Positions 37,118 to 49,117 of a stretch of 64,000 nt of DNA are shown piece after piece. Numbering within the stretch: position 1 is the first letter of the stretch; every line of letters begins with the position of its first letter. The notes under the pieces are model-generated. The model was not told the origin of the DNA. It searched no databases and was given only the letters and a program-made list of their open reading frames with translations. The stretch comes from Nematostella vectensis (Eukaryota > Cnidaria > Anthozoa > Actiniaria > Edwardsiidae), in contig NC_064039.1 in assembly GCF_932526225.1 (NCBI RefSeq), positions 5,965,001 to 6,029,000 on the forward strand. The letters run 5' to 3'. The translations under genes and the position numbers were made by a program.

Positions 37118-38468
37118 GCCTGTTAACGGGAATCAACGGTTATGTGAGACAAAAAAGCAGAAGAACTGCACAACCAGTTTGAGACTTCATTTTTTCAAAC
37201 AATGTTGATATTTGCAACCACAGGGGTCATTTAAGGGGATTTTAGCATGAGATGGAAGGGGGGGGATCTGCAGTGAGTCTACCTTTTTTTTGGGGGGGGG
37301 GGAGGGGGTTTAGAGCGCAGGGTAGGGTATTTCTTGGGTAGTAGGTTTCTACCCCTGGTATTATTTTAAGAATAAAATTCAGATCATCAGGGATTAAAAG
37401 AGACAAAAGGAGACCTATAATAACAGAAAATGGGGAAACAATTATATTTGCGATGGGTGGTGGGGAAAAAACTGGGGTTTTGGTCTGCAATTTGAAAAAT
37501 GAAAAAAAAAAACATCTCTTATCCAGATCTTCCTAAAGTAGCTACCGTTTAAATTTCTTCCTTTTTAAATGATAGAGGGAAGGTTTAAATGGAATGAATC
37601 TCTTTAACTAGTAGTGTTGCTTTCTAACGAACGTTAAAAAAGCAAAATACAAAAACGTTCTGAGGAAGAGAAACCTCACCCTCAGCCAAACAACACTGTA
37701 CATCACAAAATACTGCAGACAAGAGAAACATTCGTGAACACCAAAGAAACATAGAAACTACAACCATAGGAACTACAAACCTGCACAATTATGAGGCTCG
37801 CTGAAAATCGAATGGAAACAGAATAAGGCACGCCTGTGAAAAAGACGATGTCTTCTGATTCTTTACTGAAAATGGCCGAGCTACAAGAAAAATCGAAGTT
37901 CCCCGCGAAGATTTACCAGTCTCTCGCGGTAAAACAAAGCATAGCTAACCCGTAATTTAAATATGTTTTTTTACGCTAAATATTCGGTTTCATCTTATCA
38001 TATAGCACAATGGACTTCCCCTGGACAAACTTATATTTAGAACTCGTTTCTTCGGCATATGGGGATTTTAGATATACTGCAATAAGGCGCATATAATGTT
38101 ATGGTATAATCTCTAGTTTCTATTTCCGCCGGAAGTAACTCATATTCGGTTTTCCCGCGTCACTCCTCTTCACTCTTCACCGGTCTCTTGATTCGCAAGG
38201 CCAGGTGGTGGCTGAAAGGGGCCAGAATTTCGCGCAGAAAAGTGTCTTATTTACCCTGCTTCACTACAAAATCCTTGGCAAAGAGTTTATAACATCAAAA
38301 ATAAGACACGACGGAGTCTTCTGGACCGAAAAAAACGGTAATCGGTTTCGACAAAACCGGTCAAATCGGAGTTCGTGCCCCGAATCAGCCACCCCACCTC
38401 CGGCCGCCATTTTAGAATTGCATCATCCTTTTCGTTATTTTTAGTAATCACGTTCAATCAAGGGCAGG

Positions 38469-38476
38469 TATAAAAA
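38469..38476 (+). promoter_or_regulatory. TATA box of PPP1R15
   Basis: TATAAAAA lies 73 bases before the upstream ORF start and about 300 before the main ATG, giving a transcription start near 38500. Confidence 0.6.
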
Positions 38477-38541
38477 CACGACCGGCCTGCGTTGTTGGTT
38501 AATTACCAACACAACACAACCAACAGAAAAGCAGAGACATT

Positions 38542-38703
38542 ATGGATTGCGCGGATTTAAACGAAGAATTGGGAAAACATATTCTAACAAGATTTGACAT
38601 CGCTAGGAGTGCTAAAAATCACAGAAGGCAAAAAGAGATTCGAATTTACCCGAACGTAAACAGAGTACTTCGGGAATTTTATTGCAACCAAGAAGGAACT
38701 TAA
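38542..38703 (+). CDS. Upstream ORF of PPP1R15, 53 codons
   Basis: ATG at 38542 to TAA at 38701-38703, between the TATA box and the PPP1R15 start. The peptide begins MDCADLNEELGKHILTRFD and is charged. It ends 74 bases before the main ATG. Vertebrate PPP1R15A and PPP1R15B mRNAs carry upstream ORFs that let translation continue when eIF2 is phosphorylated; the same logic is inferred here. It could also encode a small protein in its own right. Confidence 0.6.
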   Translation: MDCADLNEELGKHILTRFDIARSAKNHRRQKEIRIYPNVNRVLREFYCNQEGT

Positions 38704-38777
38704 CTAATACAGAATATAGAGATATATTTTAATACTGGTATAATACGAGAAGGGAATAAGAAGAAGCTGGGACCACC

Positions 38778-40825
38778 ATGTTTGAACAGTTGTTCGATGG
38801 TGTTGTAGAGATGGTTGTGGGGTTATGGGCGATTTGGTCGTTGCCTCTGCTAACCAGACTGACACAGCAATTTGTCTGTTTGATTAAAGGTAAGGGCTAG
38901 TAATGAGATGTGCAATTTTCGGATAAAATTGCACGAAGTAGAAACTGTTTCGTCATTGCATTTTGGCCATCTTAATTTCAGTCCCTGTCCGTGTAAAAAA
39001 AATCTTGTTGGCTGAGTACATTTTAATTTCTATTGGAAGATGTTGTTGTGATTATATTTTGAGTATTTCATCATATTTTTAAAACCATGAAATGTGGCTA
39101 TTTATTTTAGTGGCTTAAAAATTATTTTTGCTGTGTTTTGTATCGCTTTTGATAATTACCAAACAGCAGCAAGCTGATGTAAACAGCCATGTAGATGATA
39201 ACGTGCATAAGCAAGTTTAAAACACGCTTAAATCTGTTTATAGCAAATGATTTCTTGGATTTTTTTTATCTCCAAATATTCATCCTATACTAGTGATATA
39301 AATGATTCCACAGATGGGGTATACACAACATTATTATAAGTTTGTTTATAGTAATAAAATTTCCATGAATGACCAGGCTCAATATCAATAAAGAAGAAAG
39401 TTAGAAATCTATTTTCCTTCCATTGTTGTAATGTTTGTTTTTAACATGCAATTAAAAAATCAATTGAAATGTTCTAGGAATAAACTCTAATACTATTTTA
39501 TTTTCTCATTTCCAGGTATCACAATCGCTCATGTCTATTTACCAACAAAGGATGAAACTTCTGTTGACATGAACAGTTATTTTTCATGTTGTGAGATGCA
39601 TTGTACCATCACAGCCAACTCAAATCACTGCCACTGGAAAACATGGACAGATGGACAGATAACTTCTTTTGCTCAATCCTACAACCAAAAACTCCACGGG
39701 ATAAGTCAAAACACACAGCAAAGTATCTGCTCTTTTACAAGGATGTGCGAAACTACAACAGTTGATTCATTGAAACAATACAGTCCTGAGTCACGCAAGT
39801 CCTGCCCACTGGCTTGCATCCCCTTTGTGTTCAAGGAGTTTGATCAGTCCATCCAACCCACGGTGTTGCAGCAACACCCTTTAGGTAGTCACACCAAAAA
39901 TGAAGCAAGTGCAGTCTCAGAAAAAATACATAACTGCAAGGACATGTATTCACACTACTTAGAAAAGGTAACACCTAAAAAACAAGAAAACATGAACTTT
40001 TCGTGCTTCAATGAGAAGTCGAACAGCAGTGCTGCAAGCATAGACTCTGGGTACAGGTCACACCAGAGTGTTGAGTCCAACTGTAAATGCATTGATGAGG
40101 ATGGGGTGACCTTGTATGTCTCAGACTGTTGCTATGACAGACAGGGGAGACTTATTAGGATGTATGTTGGACTCAGCGAGTACACGGAGTCAACTAGTGA
40201 GTCGTACTTTGAAGATGAAGATTCATCAGCTGAAGATGATAGTGATGTCTGTAATGAAGACGACGAAGATGAAGACTTCATTGTGTTTGATTCTCATACT
40301 TGGTGTCCAGTGTATGGGGACAAAGATCAAGACTTTACTTTTATTTCAATACAAGTCACACCAGCCTTTTCCATGTCTGATGGGGACTTCAATTCAAACT
40401 CTAAAGAATATCACAAAAAATGCAAGGAAATCTCAGAAGAAAACTTTGTGGGAATGACTTTAAACAATATAAACAGCCAAGGCCAAGAATTTAATTATGA
40501 TGATGACAAATATTTGAATGTAAATGATAGTGACTATGATAATACAGATAGTGACATTGATTTTGACAACCCGACTGGATCTGATATAGATTCAACCAAA
40601 GATAAATCCATCGGTGCTGGCACTGGAACCAAGAAAGTCAAGTTTTGTGAAGAAGACGATGTCCATGTGATGTACACTTGGGACTTTGCTTACCGCGCTG
40701 CGCGGAGGAGTGAATGGTGCCAATGTGCAACTGATAGAGAACATTTTAAACTGCGGATTAATCAGACAGAGCAGCTTCTTAAGCCAGTCCTACTAGACAG
40801 AATAGCAAAAATGCAAGAAACCTAA
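38778..40825 (+). CDS. PPP1R15: PPP1R15 (GADD34/CReP-like) eIF2-alpha phosphatase subunit
   Basis: PPP1R15 proteins bring PP1 (with G-actin) to phosphorylated eIF2-alpha and end the integrated stress response. Exons 38778-38889 and 39516-40825; 1422 nt, 473 aa, phase 1 intron. The start is in good context (ACCACCATG). Residues about 8-36 are hydrophobic/amphipathic (VVEMVVGLWAIWSLPLLTRL), fitting membrane anchoring at the ER as in GADD34. The middle is low-complexity with an acidic stretch (EDEDSSAEDDSD). The C-terminus holds KKVKF (residues 410-414, the RVxF PP1 motif), then VHVMYTWDFAYRAARRSEW and a helix FKLRINQTEQLL, which closely follow the PPP1R15B core. It resembles PPP1R15B more than A by memory. 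Head-to-head with XRCC6. Confidence 0.92.
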
Positions 40826-41509
40826 CTATTGCTGTTATGTTAAATTAATTATTAATTTCCCCACTGGTACCACTTCTTGACATTCCAGAAATAAATGTTG
40901 AGTTATTGCTTTTAATAAAGAAATATTTTAATAAAGCAATTGCCATAAAAGTTATACATGCTACAGGAGTTTCTTTCTGACTTTTCTTTGCACTTGTTGG
41001 CATTAACTTATGGTCCCAAAAGAAATTGCACTGTTTTTTATGCACAAATCTTAGAAAGATTTATGGAAGTGAAGAAAGTCCGTCATTCTCATTTCAAGGT
41101 TGTTTATCCTTAACTATACTGAGCTCAGTTCTCACCATCAGTGTCCATTCTTGGCAACAAGCACCCTCTTGTACAGTAATCAACATAATAGGCATAAGAA
41201 AATAACCACTCAAATAATATTTCTTTATTTACATTTCTTTGAAGTATTTGCATTTCTTCTGGATTCTGGTTTAAAACCCGATAAGCTTTTCTCAAGATAC
41301 ACTGCTACAAAAAATCAAGAACAATCCAAAAAGTTTTTTTTACAGCAGTGTTATAAGAGGATGTAAAAATATTATCAGTGTAAAGGGGAATTGGGTTGGT
41401 CTAGCAACCAGACCTGATTGAAAAATACAGACAGATATAGAAATGAAAGCAAAAAAAACCTTTCTCCATCTGGTATCCAAGATGGTGCCAGGAGAAAAAA
41501 GGGCTAATG
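40826..41509. other. Convergent intergenic region, PPP1R15 / GTF2H1
   Basis: AT-rich 3' flanks of two converging genes. No gene, RNA or repeat family is recognised. Confidence 0.5.
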
Positions 41510-44500
41510 TCATCTTGTAATCTTTGCTGCACGCAATCCTTCCCATGATCTATACTTTGCTGTTGCTGCTTCTAACATTTCGGTTAGATGTTCTATAAGC
41601 TGAAAAAGAACAATTACATCTGTAACATGTAAAAAAAAAAAAAAACAGTTGTATCAAACTTACGAGGTAGCATGTTTTGTTAAAGATAAAAATTTTCGAA
41701 AACAGTTTTCTGATAAGAAATCTGTTCCCAGAAAAAAGAAAAGGGGATTTTTTTCAGCCATTAAAATATCTCAACAGCACAGTTATTGGATCTAGCTACA
41801 AAAAATTCGACTTTAGATTTAAAAGATACCAGAATGCCTTTTTTTTATCCAATTTGCTTATGCTTTGTCTTTTGTGAAAGAGAACTGCCCCCCCCCCCGG
41901 GCCTAATTGCTCAACCTTGCTTCCCACAAAACTGGACAAAAATAACAAAATCCTAGAGAGCAGATAGCATCTAGAGTTATAAAAGGCACTGATACCATGG
42001 GTTCTCAGCTTAGCAAGAATCTGTGGAACCCAGGGCAGTGCATTGAAACCCCCTTAATACTGCAAGTACACAGTCCTGTAATTGCCCTCTATGTACACAA
42101 TTATAGACAATAAATTCGGATGTCTTCACTTACATGCAGATCTCCTTCACTGAGTTTACCCCTTAACTGCTCAAGTTTAGTGTTGCGGTATTTTTCTAAG
42201 CTCTGTCCCATGCGGGCAACCTGAAAATACAAAAATAAAACGTTTGTATAGTGGAGCATAAATATCTTTCAGCATAATAATAAACAGCTACGGTCCCAGC
42301 AACCATACCCTGGGTACCAGAGGCTCAAGCTTCACTTGTTTACTATCATGCCAGTCTTGGCTAACCGCAGTAATTTTTTTAAAAATTTAATGATTTTCCA
42401 AAATAACACGAAGTCCCTTGCCATATCATTATATTCAGTGCATAGTTTTGAACATTTAGGGGGCAATCCATTTTCTGCATGGTACCTTTTCCTCCAGAAA
42501 TGCTGTCTTGACAGGGAAACATGACCAAAAGTGACGCAGAAGTTCAGTCAGAGCCATGTACTGCTGCAGTACTTCAGACTTCATGGTACTGCTAAGTGTA
42601 TCTGGAATGAAATTGTTTCACCAATAGGAAGGGCTAGAGCTTAGTATTCAGTTGTACACTAATATGGATGGCAAATGCAGCTTGCCCTGTTTCCTACTTA
42701 GTCTGCTCAGTACATGCTCTTTAGCGTCAAAGCAGCTGACTATGTGGACGTCAAAGCAGCATAACATAAATAACATAACATAACATAAATGTGTAGTACT
42801 TTTTTTGCATAGAATTTGAATAATGCATCTGCGAAATCACTTGGTGCCTTATTGCACTAACAATTTATAAACGGGTGCATAGACAGAATTTGCTTGGGGA
42901 GGGGGGGCTTCGGTCATAGGTATCAAATCAATATCGTATCAATATCATATAACAATCCTTTAATAAGAAATTATCCAATTTTTGACAGTCAAAGAGGCAG
43001 GCGGGTGCCCAGGATTTGCTGAGGAGGGGGGGGGGTGTGCACAGTCATGGGAAACATAGAAAAAGCATGGAATTTGAAGATTCCTTAATAAGAAATGACC
43101 CACTGTTTGCACACCCCCTTTGGTACGTGCCTGACATACTTGTTCTTTTTTAACGTTCTCAATACTTTTTTATTGATGACAGGCTTTGCCTATAATACTC
43201 ACGATGGATGTTAGCCTGTGAAGTGGTTTCCATGAGGGAGCCCCCAGGGGAGATCTCCGTCAGTACATGGCATGCTTGGTCACTAGACAGGGCCTGGTAT
43301 AAAAAAGGAACCAGATAAAATAGCAGGAGTTTTATCCCTGCTAGCAGCATACATAGATTACATAAGGCCCTAGAAATATAAAGCTTTTGGTTCTTTTTTT
43401 CTGTGAAATCAAAGTGAGAAATGGACAATAAATATTGTATGTGCTTTACGCAAAAGGTCACTAATCTCAGCACCACCTGTGTAAGGTCTGGCGTCCAGGA
43501 ATTGACCTCATGCTGGCAGTACTGAATGGCGGTGGTGACATCAGCGGCATTATGTCCAGGGATAGATGTGTTGCCATTCTAATAAAAAATAGAATGTGGA
43601 TTCGATCAAGTTTTTTTTCAAACAATCTAACTATGGCTTGTACAATACTTTTGCAGGAATAAAATTTATTGCTGAACTCACAATGCCAGGTAATGTAACA
43701 GGGCCTCCTGAGTATTTATTTCTGGTGACAATCTTCAGAGAAATGGGCTCAATGGGAGAGTGCTCTTGTAAGTCGTCATACTCGGTCACCTCACGGAGGC
43801 GGGTCTAGCAAGGAACAATGAGTGAGTGACAACAGACAATGTAGCAAACATTAAACATTTATAAATGATATTTCAATAAGTGTGATCCTTGTGTGGTAAC
43901 AATATAATAATAAAAGGGTTAGAGATAGGGTTTTGGCTAGTGTTAGTAGTGTTATCTATAAATAAGGGAAAGTTAATTTATTATCCCAAAGGGGAGGGGG
44001 GGGTGAGGATTTTGATAAAAGTGAGGGATAAAATAAGTTAACTCTCCCCCTTCAGGATTAACAAAATTATTCATGCAGGTTATACAGGTTTGCATTGCAT
44101 AGATAAAACATGGCCCATACCCAGGATTTTTCTTGGGGGTGCAAAATTGAGAAAGTGGACCTAATTTTTCCGGGGGGAGGGGGGGGAGTCCACCGATAAA
44201 AATCTGGCCGTCCCCGAAAAAGCAAAAAAGGATTTTTTTTATGCATTTGCAGTATCTCCACGGGACGTTTATTGTTGGATTTGGCTACATACCAGAGTGA
44301 TCAAGCTTATGCTTCATAGTTTTGTCTACAAATAGCACTTCTATTAACAACCAAAAGTGGACCTTCTGCCATTGTGTGTGTGTGTGGGGGGGTGCGTCCC
44401 CACTCCCTGCACCCCCCCTGGGTACGAGCCTGTCAATACGCATCCTTGATTCCTGGATTGTGCATGCCAAATAACTGCCCCCAAATCGAGACAAGTATTT

Positions 44501-45512
44501 AAACCAAAAAGTCTGATTTGACACTTCGTCAAGTTATATAGTAGAGACACAGACAACACCCAAAGGAATCAGTGACCCCCCTTTTTAAAATCAAAACACT
44601 TTCGAGGCCCCCCCTTTAGACCATGAAATTATTCGAGGAAATTATTCAAGGCCTCCCCACAGTATCCTTACCCCCCCCCCTCGGGATAATAAATAAACTT
44701 TTCCTAAGTGTTCTTAAACATGAAATTACAACTATGTTTAACTTAATGTTTAAAGGATGTATAGTAAGTGAGTGTGAGTAAGTTTTAGTAAGTGGAACTT
44801 CAGTTTCCCTTGCTATTCCATCCAATCATTATTTAATCAAAGTTAAAGCAGAGCCACTTCCTCTGCCTGCCTTTTTTGCAGGTGGTTCCGCTGGCTGGTT
44901 ATCAACTGTGCCATTCCTTTCTTCATTAGGAATCCCATCGCTAGTTGTAGAACTGCAAAATGGAGACCAGAAACAATGTAAGAAACTATAAAAGAGCAAA
45001 CAACTTTACAAAAGCAAAGGCCTTACGCTGAAGGTGTGGAGTGTAGAACCATGAGGCTGTGGTGGTTAAGGCGGCGAAATAATGACTGGGTGGAGGTGGA
45101 GTTCTTGGAAACTTGCTCTGGGACATCACAAGGCACTGATCCATAACCCTGTCATGGAGACGATCATCTCACACTCATTATTATAACTACCACCACAATC
45201 ATCATCATCATCACCACCAACATCATCATCTTTATCACAAAAAATACCATCAGCATCATTACCACCAAAATTTTTATCATCACCACCATCACTACATCCA
45301 CCATTGTCATCATCATTCCCACTACCATCATCATCACTACTCCCACCATAATCATCATCACTAATACCACCTTCATCATCACTACCACCACCATCGTCAT
45401 CATTACTACCACCACCATAATCATCATCACTACTATCACCATGACTACTACTACCACCATCATCATCATCACTACCACCACTATCATCATCATCATCATC
45501 ATCATCATCACA

Positions 45513-45543
<31 letters not shown>

Positions 45544-45554
45544 CTACCACCACT

Positions 45555-45588
<34 letters not shown>

Positions 45589-45590
45589 CA

Positions 45591-45621
<31 letters not shown>

Positions 45622-48600
45622 CTACCACCACCACCATCATCATCATCATTACCACCACCACCACCATCATCACAACCAACACCACCATCATCATCATCAA
45701 ATCATCACTACTTCCACCATCATCATCACTACTACCACCATAATCATAATAATCATCATCACAACCACCACCACCACCAACATCATCATCATCATCATCA
45801 TCACTACTACCATCATCATCATCATTACTACCATCATCATCAATATTACTACTACCATCATCATCATTATTTCTACCAACATCACCACCTTTATCATAAC
45901 CACTACCACCTATACCATACCTCCTCTGGTAGTGGTGAGACCCCCGTCAGATCCAACATGGGATCACTTATAAGGTTTAGTTTACTTGCAAGTTGCTCTA
46001 TGGAAAAGGAGAGATCATTGGAAATTGATAAAGTGTACTATATGTAAGGATCTGAAATTGTACCTTTCTCATCCTGTTTTGCACACTCAGTGAACATGTC
46101 AGATGCAGTTGGGCGCGTCTCTGCAGAGCGATCACGGTGAAAGTAGTGGGACTGAAAAAACTTTGTCCAGAAGTCCTTCTCTGTCATCTAGACCATTCAG
46201 AGGATATTACATACTGCATGGAAATAAGGCAAAAGAAAAAGAGAGAGCGGATAAAATATTACCTGGTCAGGAACAACTTCTTCATGCTTTTTCTTTACTG
46301 CAAAAGATTAAATCAATATGTTTGCATCAGGCATTTTTATTGTGCACAATAATGTTAAGAGACACCAATTCTCTTGGAATTATCTCGAGGTGAAGAGAAA
46401 TTTTGATACGAGTAAAAATTTATCCCCCACTTGGCTAGAGATGCTTTTGGTTTAAAACAATATAGTTTATTTTCTTTAGCAACTGGTACGATATTTGTAT
46501 AAATCAATATTCTTCTCTTCACCTGCTGGATATGTCCTGAATATTGTCTCAATCGTGTCTGCATTTAGGCTGTACTTGACCTCATTACATCCTGAACTTT
46601 CAGGCTGCATGTCTGCCTGTCAATCAGAAACCAATACAATCTAGTTAACTAGCTTTTATTCTAAATACAACAATATCTCACAAATAGTAAAATAAGCATT
46701 TCTGTTGACTGGAGATAATAATCTAATAAATAACTAACTAAATAACTTTGGAATTATAGTCACTCTCCTATCAGCTTAATGCTGATTCACAAAAATGTAC
46801 GAAAACAATGTGGTTGGTTCAAAAAGGCAATAAAGGCATACAAAGCTATGGCTATGTGACTCATGTCTTACCATTGGGCACAGAAATGTCAAAATATTTA
46901 AATTGTTGGTTTTTCTTGACTGAGAAAAAAAAATCCAAGAACAGAGACTTAAGAACAAAGGGGACAAATAAAAACTCAAATTGATTGAGGCAGGAATCAA
47001 ACCTGAGGCTCAATTTTGTTAAAACACTACAGGAGAACCAGCTGAGCCAAAAAGGCTCTCCCAATATACATCGTTCACACTTACCAGTAGCGCAGAGGAT
47101 AGACCAATACTCTGGTTTACACCAGTGCTTTTGCTTGTTGCTCCTGTGTCCTGCAAATAAATCCAAACATCAATTGTATCTAAGTTTTGTTTAAAGCAAA
47201 GGGATATCTGTATCTATATATTATATCATCTATATAATATTATTATTATTCTGTCAGCATTGGAAACTAGCGTTCTCACCTGTCCTCTATTTGCCCAGAA
47301 TTCATCTGGGGTTATTACACCACTAACAACCAGATCCTTGTACAATTGGTACAGTTCAGGGTTATCCTTCAGCATTCTGAACAACAAAATTAAAATAACT
47401 GTGGTTACCCTTAAACTGCCCAAAAGTGGGGGGTGGGGGGTGGGGAGGGGATTACTTAAGACTTGTCTATGCCCCGCCTCACCTATTTTTCTCCTCTAAT
47501 TCCTTGCTGGCCTTTTTGCGATGTGCAGGGATAAGTTGAGCCAGTAATTCCTTGACATCATCCCTTTCTTTCTTAGCATTCTGGCCGGTGAAGTGGATGC
47601 TATATGAGCTGTTGTCATGGAGGACAACCTGTAGTTGGACCTTGGAGCTCCCCTCAGGGCTTATTCGCTGAACTTTAGAATACATTAGAGCTACATTAGA
47701 ATACATTAGAGCTACATTAAAGTAAGACTGTATATGCTTATGGTGTAAAATGACATTAGAATAGGAAATAATGCCCTTTTAATTTGTAGTTTTTGTTTGA
47801 TTAAAGTAATTAATGTATGTGCTCTAACAATGGAGATTATTTCTTAACATCCAGCTTCAATTGATAATATCTTTTTTTAATTACAAAACAGCCCTCACCC
47901 TTTTAGGCCAATAATATATGGTGTGGTATATGTGCATTTCATACCACTGTGACAAATGTTTTATCTTGTGTTACTGGGTGTTGAAAAAACCATGTTCCTA
48001 TTATCATAAATGGTATATATGATGAGTAACTTTGAAGATTTTCATTATTTGGCCAAAAACATTTTTTGGCCTGTTTTTGTGGAATGCATGCACCTCTGCA
48101 CTCTTGGGAAAGAGGTCTCGTGACTTGCTAAAATAATACTTATGGGTTGTAACTTATAAGTGAAATGGAATACGAGGTATACAGAAGTATACAGAAGTTC
48201 TTTTTGCTCGCCAGTCGAAAATAAGTATTACAAAAAATCCATCCTTTGATATAGATATAACATAAAATGATATAAACTGACGACCCTATCTTTATTTCTT
48301 ATGTACACGTGTATTTTTGAGATGGAAGATGGAAGAAACCAAGATGATATGAGATGGATATGCCGATAAGCGATACATAACTTCGTATTCTTATAAAGTC
48401 AGTTAAGCATTATGCTACTCATCACAACTATATATATCACTAAAAATGACAACCTTTTTTAATCCTCTTCAAAACAAAACAAAAAACATTTCACGATTTT
48501 ATGATACCACCGGCGCCAACAAAAAAGGCAATAAGTGAATTGTTTACCTTTAATTTCGGAATATTTGCAGTCAATCTTGGGCGCGCTGGAGCCTTGTGGA

Positions 48601-48704
48601 GACCATGTTAAATTGTTCGTAAGCAATTGTAATACTCCGGAATTTTTCTTATATTTTGTGTTGATTACTGTAAGAAGGACGGAAGACTCACTGACGGCCG
48701 CCAT
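41510..48704 (-). CDS. GTF2H1: TFIIH subunit p62 (GTF2H1), 16 exons
   Basis: p62 is a core TFIIH subunit needed for transcription initiation and nucleotide excision repair; its PH domain binds TFIIE, p53 and XPC tails. Exons in order: 48548-48704, 47483-47672, 47280-47376, 47085-47150, 46523-46616, 46263-46297, 46064-46187, 45921-45997, 45027-45148, 44871-44952, 43682-43804, 43477-43578, 43203-43293, 42486-42601, 42134-42220, 41510-41599. They total 1653 nt, 550 aa (human 548), with phases consistent. Seen: the N-terminal PH domain (to about 110) with [15 protein letters not shown] and [23 protein letters not shown]-like segments EFWANRGQ and [22 protein letters not shown]; and a helical C-terminus [11 protein letters not shown] to [14 protein letters not shown]. 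Intron 10 uses a GC donor. Intron 8 carries a 730-bp microsatellite. Confidence 0.95.
42880..43135. repeat. Two adjacent copies of a poly-G interspersed repeat
   Basis: Two segments share the layout CCAGGATTTGCT or AGAATTTGCT, then a G-rich run (42896-42906 and 43025-43034), then a GTCAT element and TTAATAAGAAAT. Related copies occur at about 32440-32480 and 44110-44180, and the reverse form CCCCCCTGGGTACGAGCCTG at 44410. The family is probably a short non-autonomous element; boundaries are uncertain. Confidence 0.5.
44869..44870 (-). other. GC 5' splice site of GTF2H1 intron 10
   Basis: Exon 10 ends GCAAAAAAG followed by GCAGGC. Only this choice (phase 0) joins to [12 protein letters not shown] in exon 11, matching the family. 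The next GT would lead to an early stop. Confidence 0.7.
45175..45910. repeat. CAT/CAC trinucleotide microsatellite, about 730 bp
   Basis: Nearly continuous mixture of ATC and ACC triplets inside GTF2H1 intron 8. It reads as long Met/Val or Thr/Ile runs in both directions; these are not genes. Confidence 0.95.
47672..47718 (-). repeat. 21-bp duplication abutting the GTF2H1 exon 2 3' splice site
   Basis: In gene orientation TGTAGCTCTAATGTATTCTAA is present twice in tandem directly before the acceptor AAAG at exon 2. Each copy carries a CTAAT that could act as a branch point. Confidence 0.75.
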
Positions 48705-48816
48705 ATTGGAATTAAGAACAGCGATATTTGGTCAGCGGCATGAACATTACACAGGAAACCCAATTTTAATTTCACGTCCAATTTCTAATAGGGTGGATTT
48801 ACTAATAGATCTAAAA

Positions 48817-48855
<39 letters not shown>

Positions 48856-49117
48856 GTAAAATATCTGTCTCCTGCTTTCTGCTCTATTTTTGTCCAGCTT
48901 CCATGCGCGCTTAGAAACGCGTCACGACGATAGACGAAGCACAAATCTCGCGCGCCATGTAGGACACGTAATACGCTCCGAAAAACGCGCGCGCCAACGA
49001 CTACCATTGTGATATCATAGCATCACTATGGAAACTGTAAATACTAGTGGATCAACGCAATCAGACAACTTAGCACACATGGAAGAAGTAGGGTTATAAT
49101 ATAAGTCTGCTTGGAAA
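48705..49117. promoter_or_regulatory. Divergent promoter, GTF2H1 and the 216-aa gene
   Basis: Only 413 bp separate the two start codons. An AAAT microsatellite is at about 48815-48855. GC-rich stretches with CGCGCG (48940-48990) lie nearer the plus-strand gene. No TATA box is evident. A shared promoter is inferred from the short distance. Confidence 0.6.
49028..49099 (+). CDS. Short upstream ORF, 23 codons
   Basis: ATG at 49028 to TAA at 49097-49099, 18 bases before the ATG of the next gene. Peptide METVNTSGSTQSDNLAHMEE plus three residues. It counts only if transcription starts upstream of 49028, which is unknown. Confidence 0.35.
   Translation: METVNTSGSTQSDNLAHMEEVGL

Larger units (their letters stand above)
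37118..38777. promoter_or_regulatory. Divergent promoter region, XRCC6 and PPP1R15
   Basis: It separates the two start codons. XRCC6 has a non-coding first exon somewhere in here. For PPP1R15 a TATAAAAA box is at 38469-38476, followed by a palindromic 5' UTR segment GTTGGTTAATTACCAAC (38494-38510). A poly-G run is at about 37291-37310. Shared regulation of the two stress/repair genes is inferred from layout. Confidence 0.6.

Noticed and set aside
38205-38444. 79-codon plus-strand ORF between XRCC6 and PPP1R15
   Set aside because: It lies upstream of the PPP1R15 TATA box in promoter sequence and has no recognisable features.
45164-45909. Poly-Met/Val and poly-Thr/Ile frames
   Set aside because: Artefacts of the CAT/CAC microsatellite in GTF2H1 intron 8.
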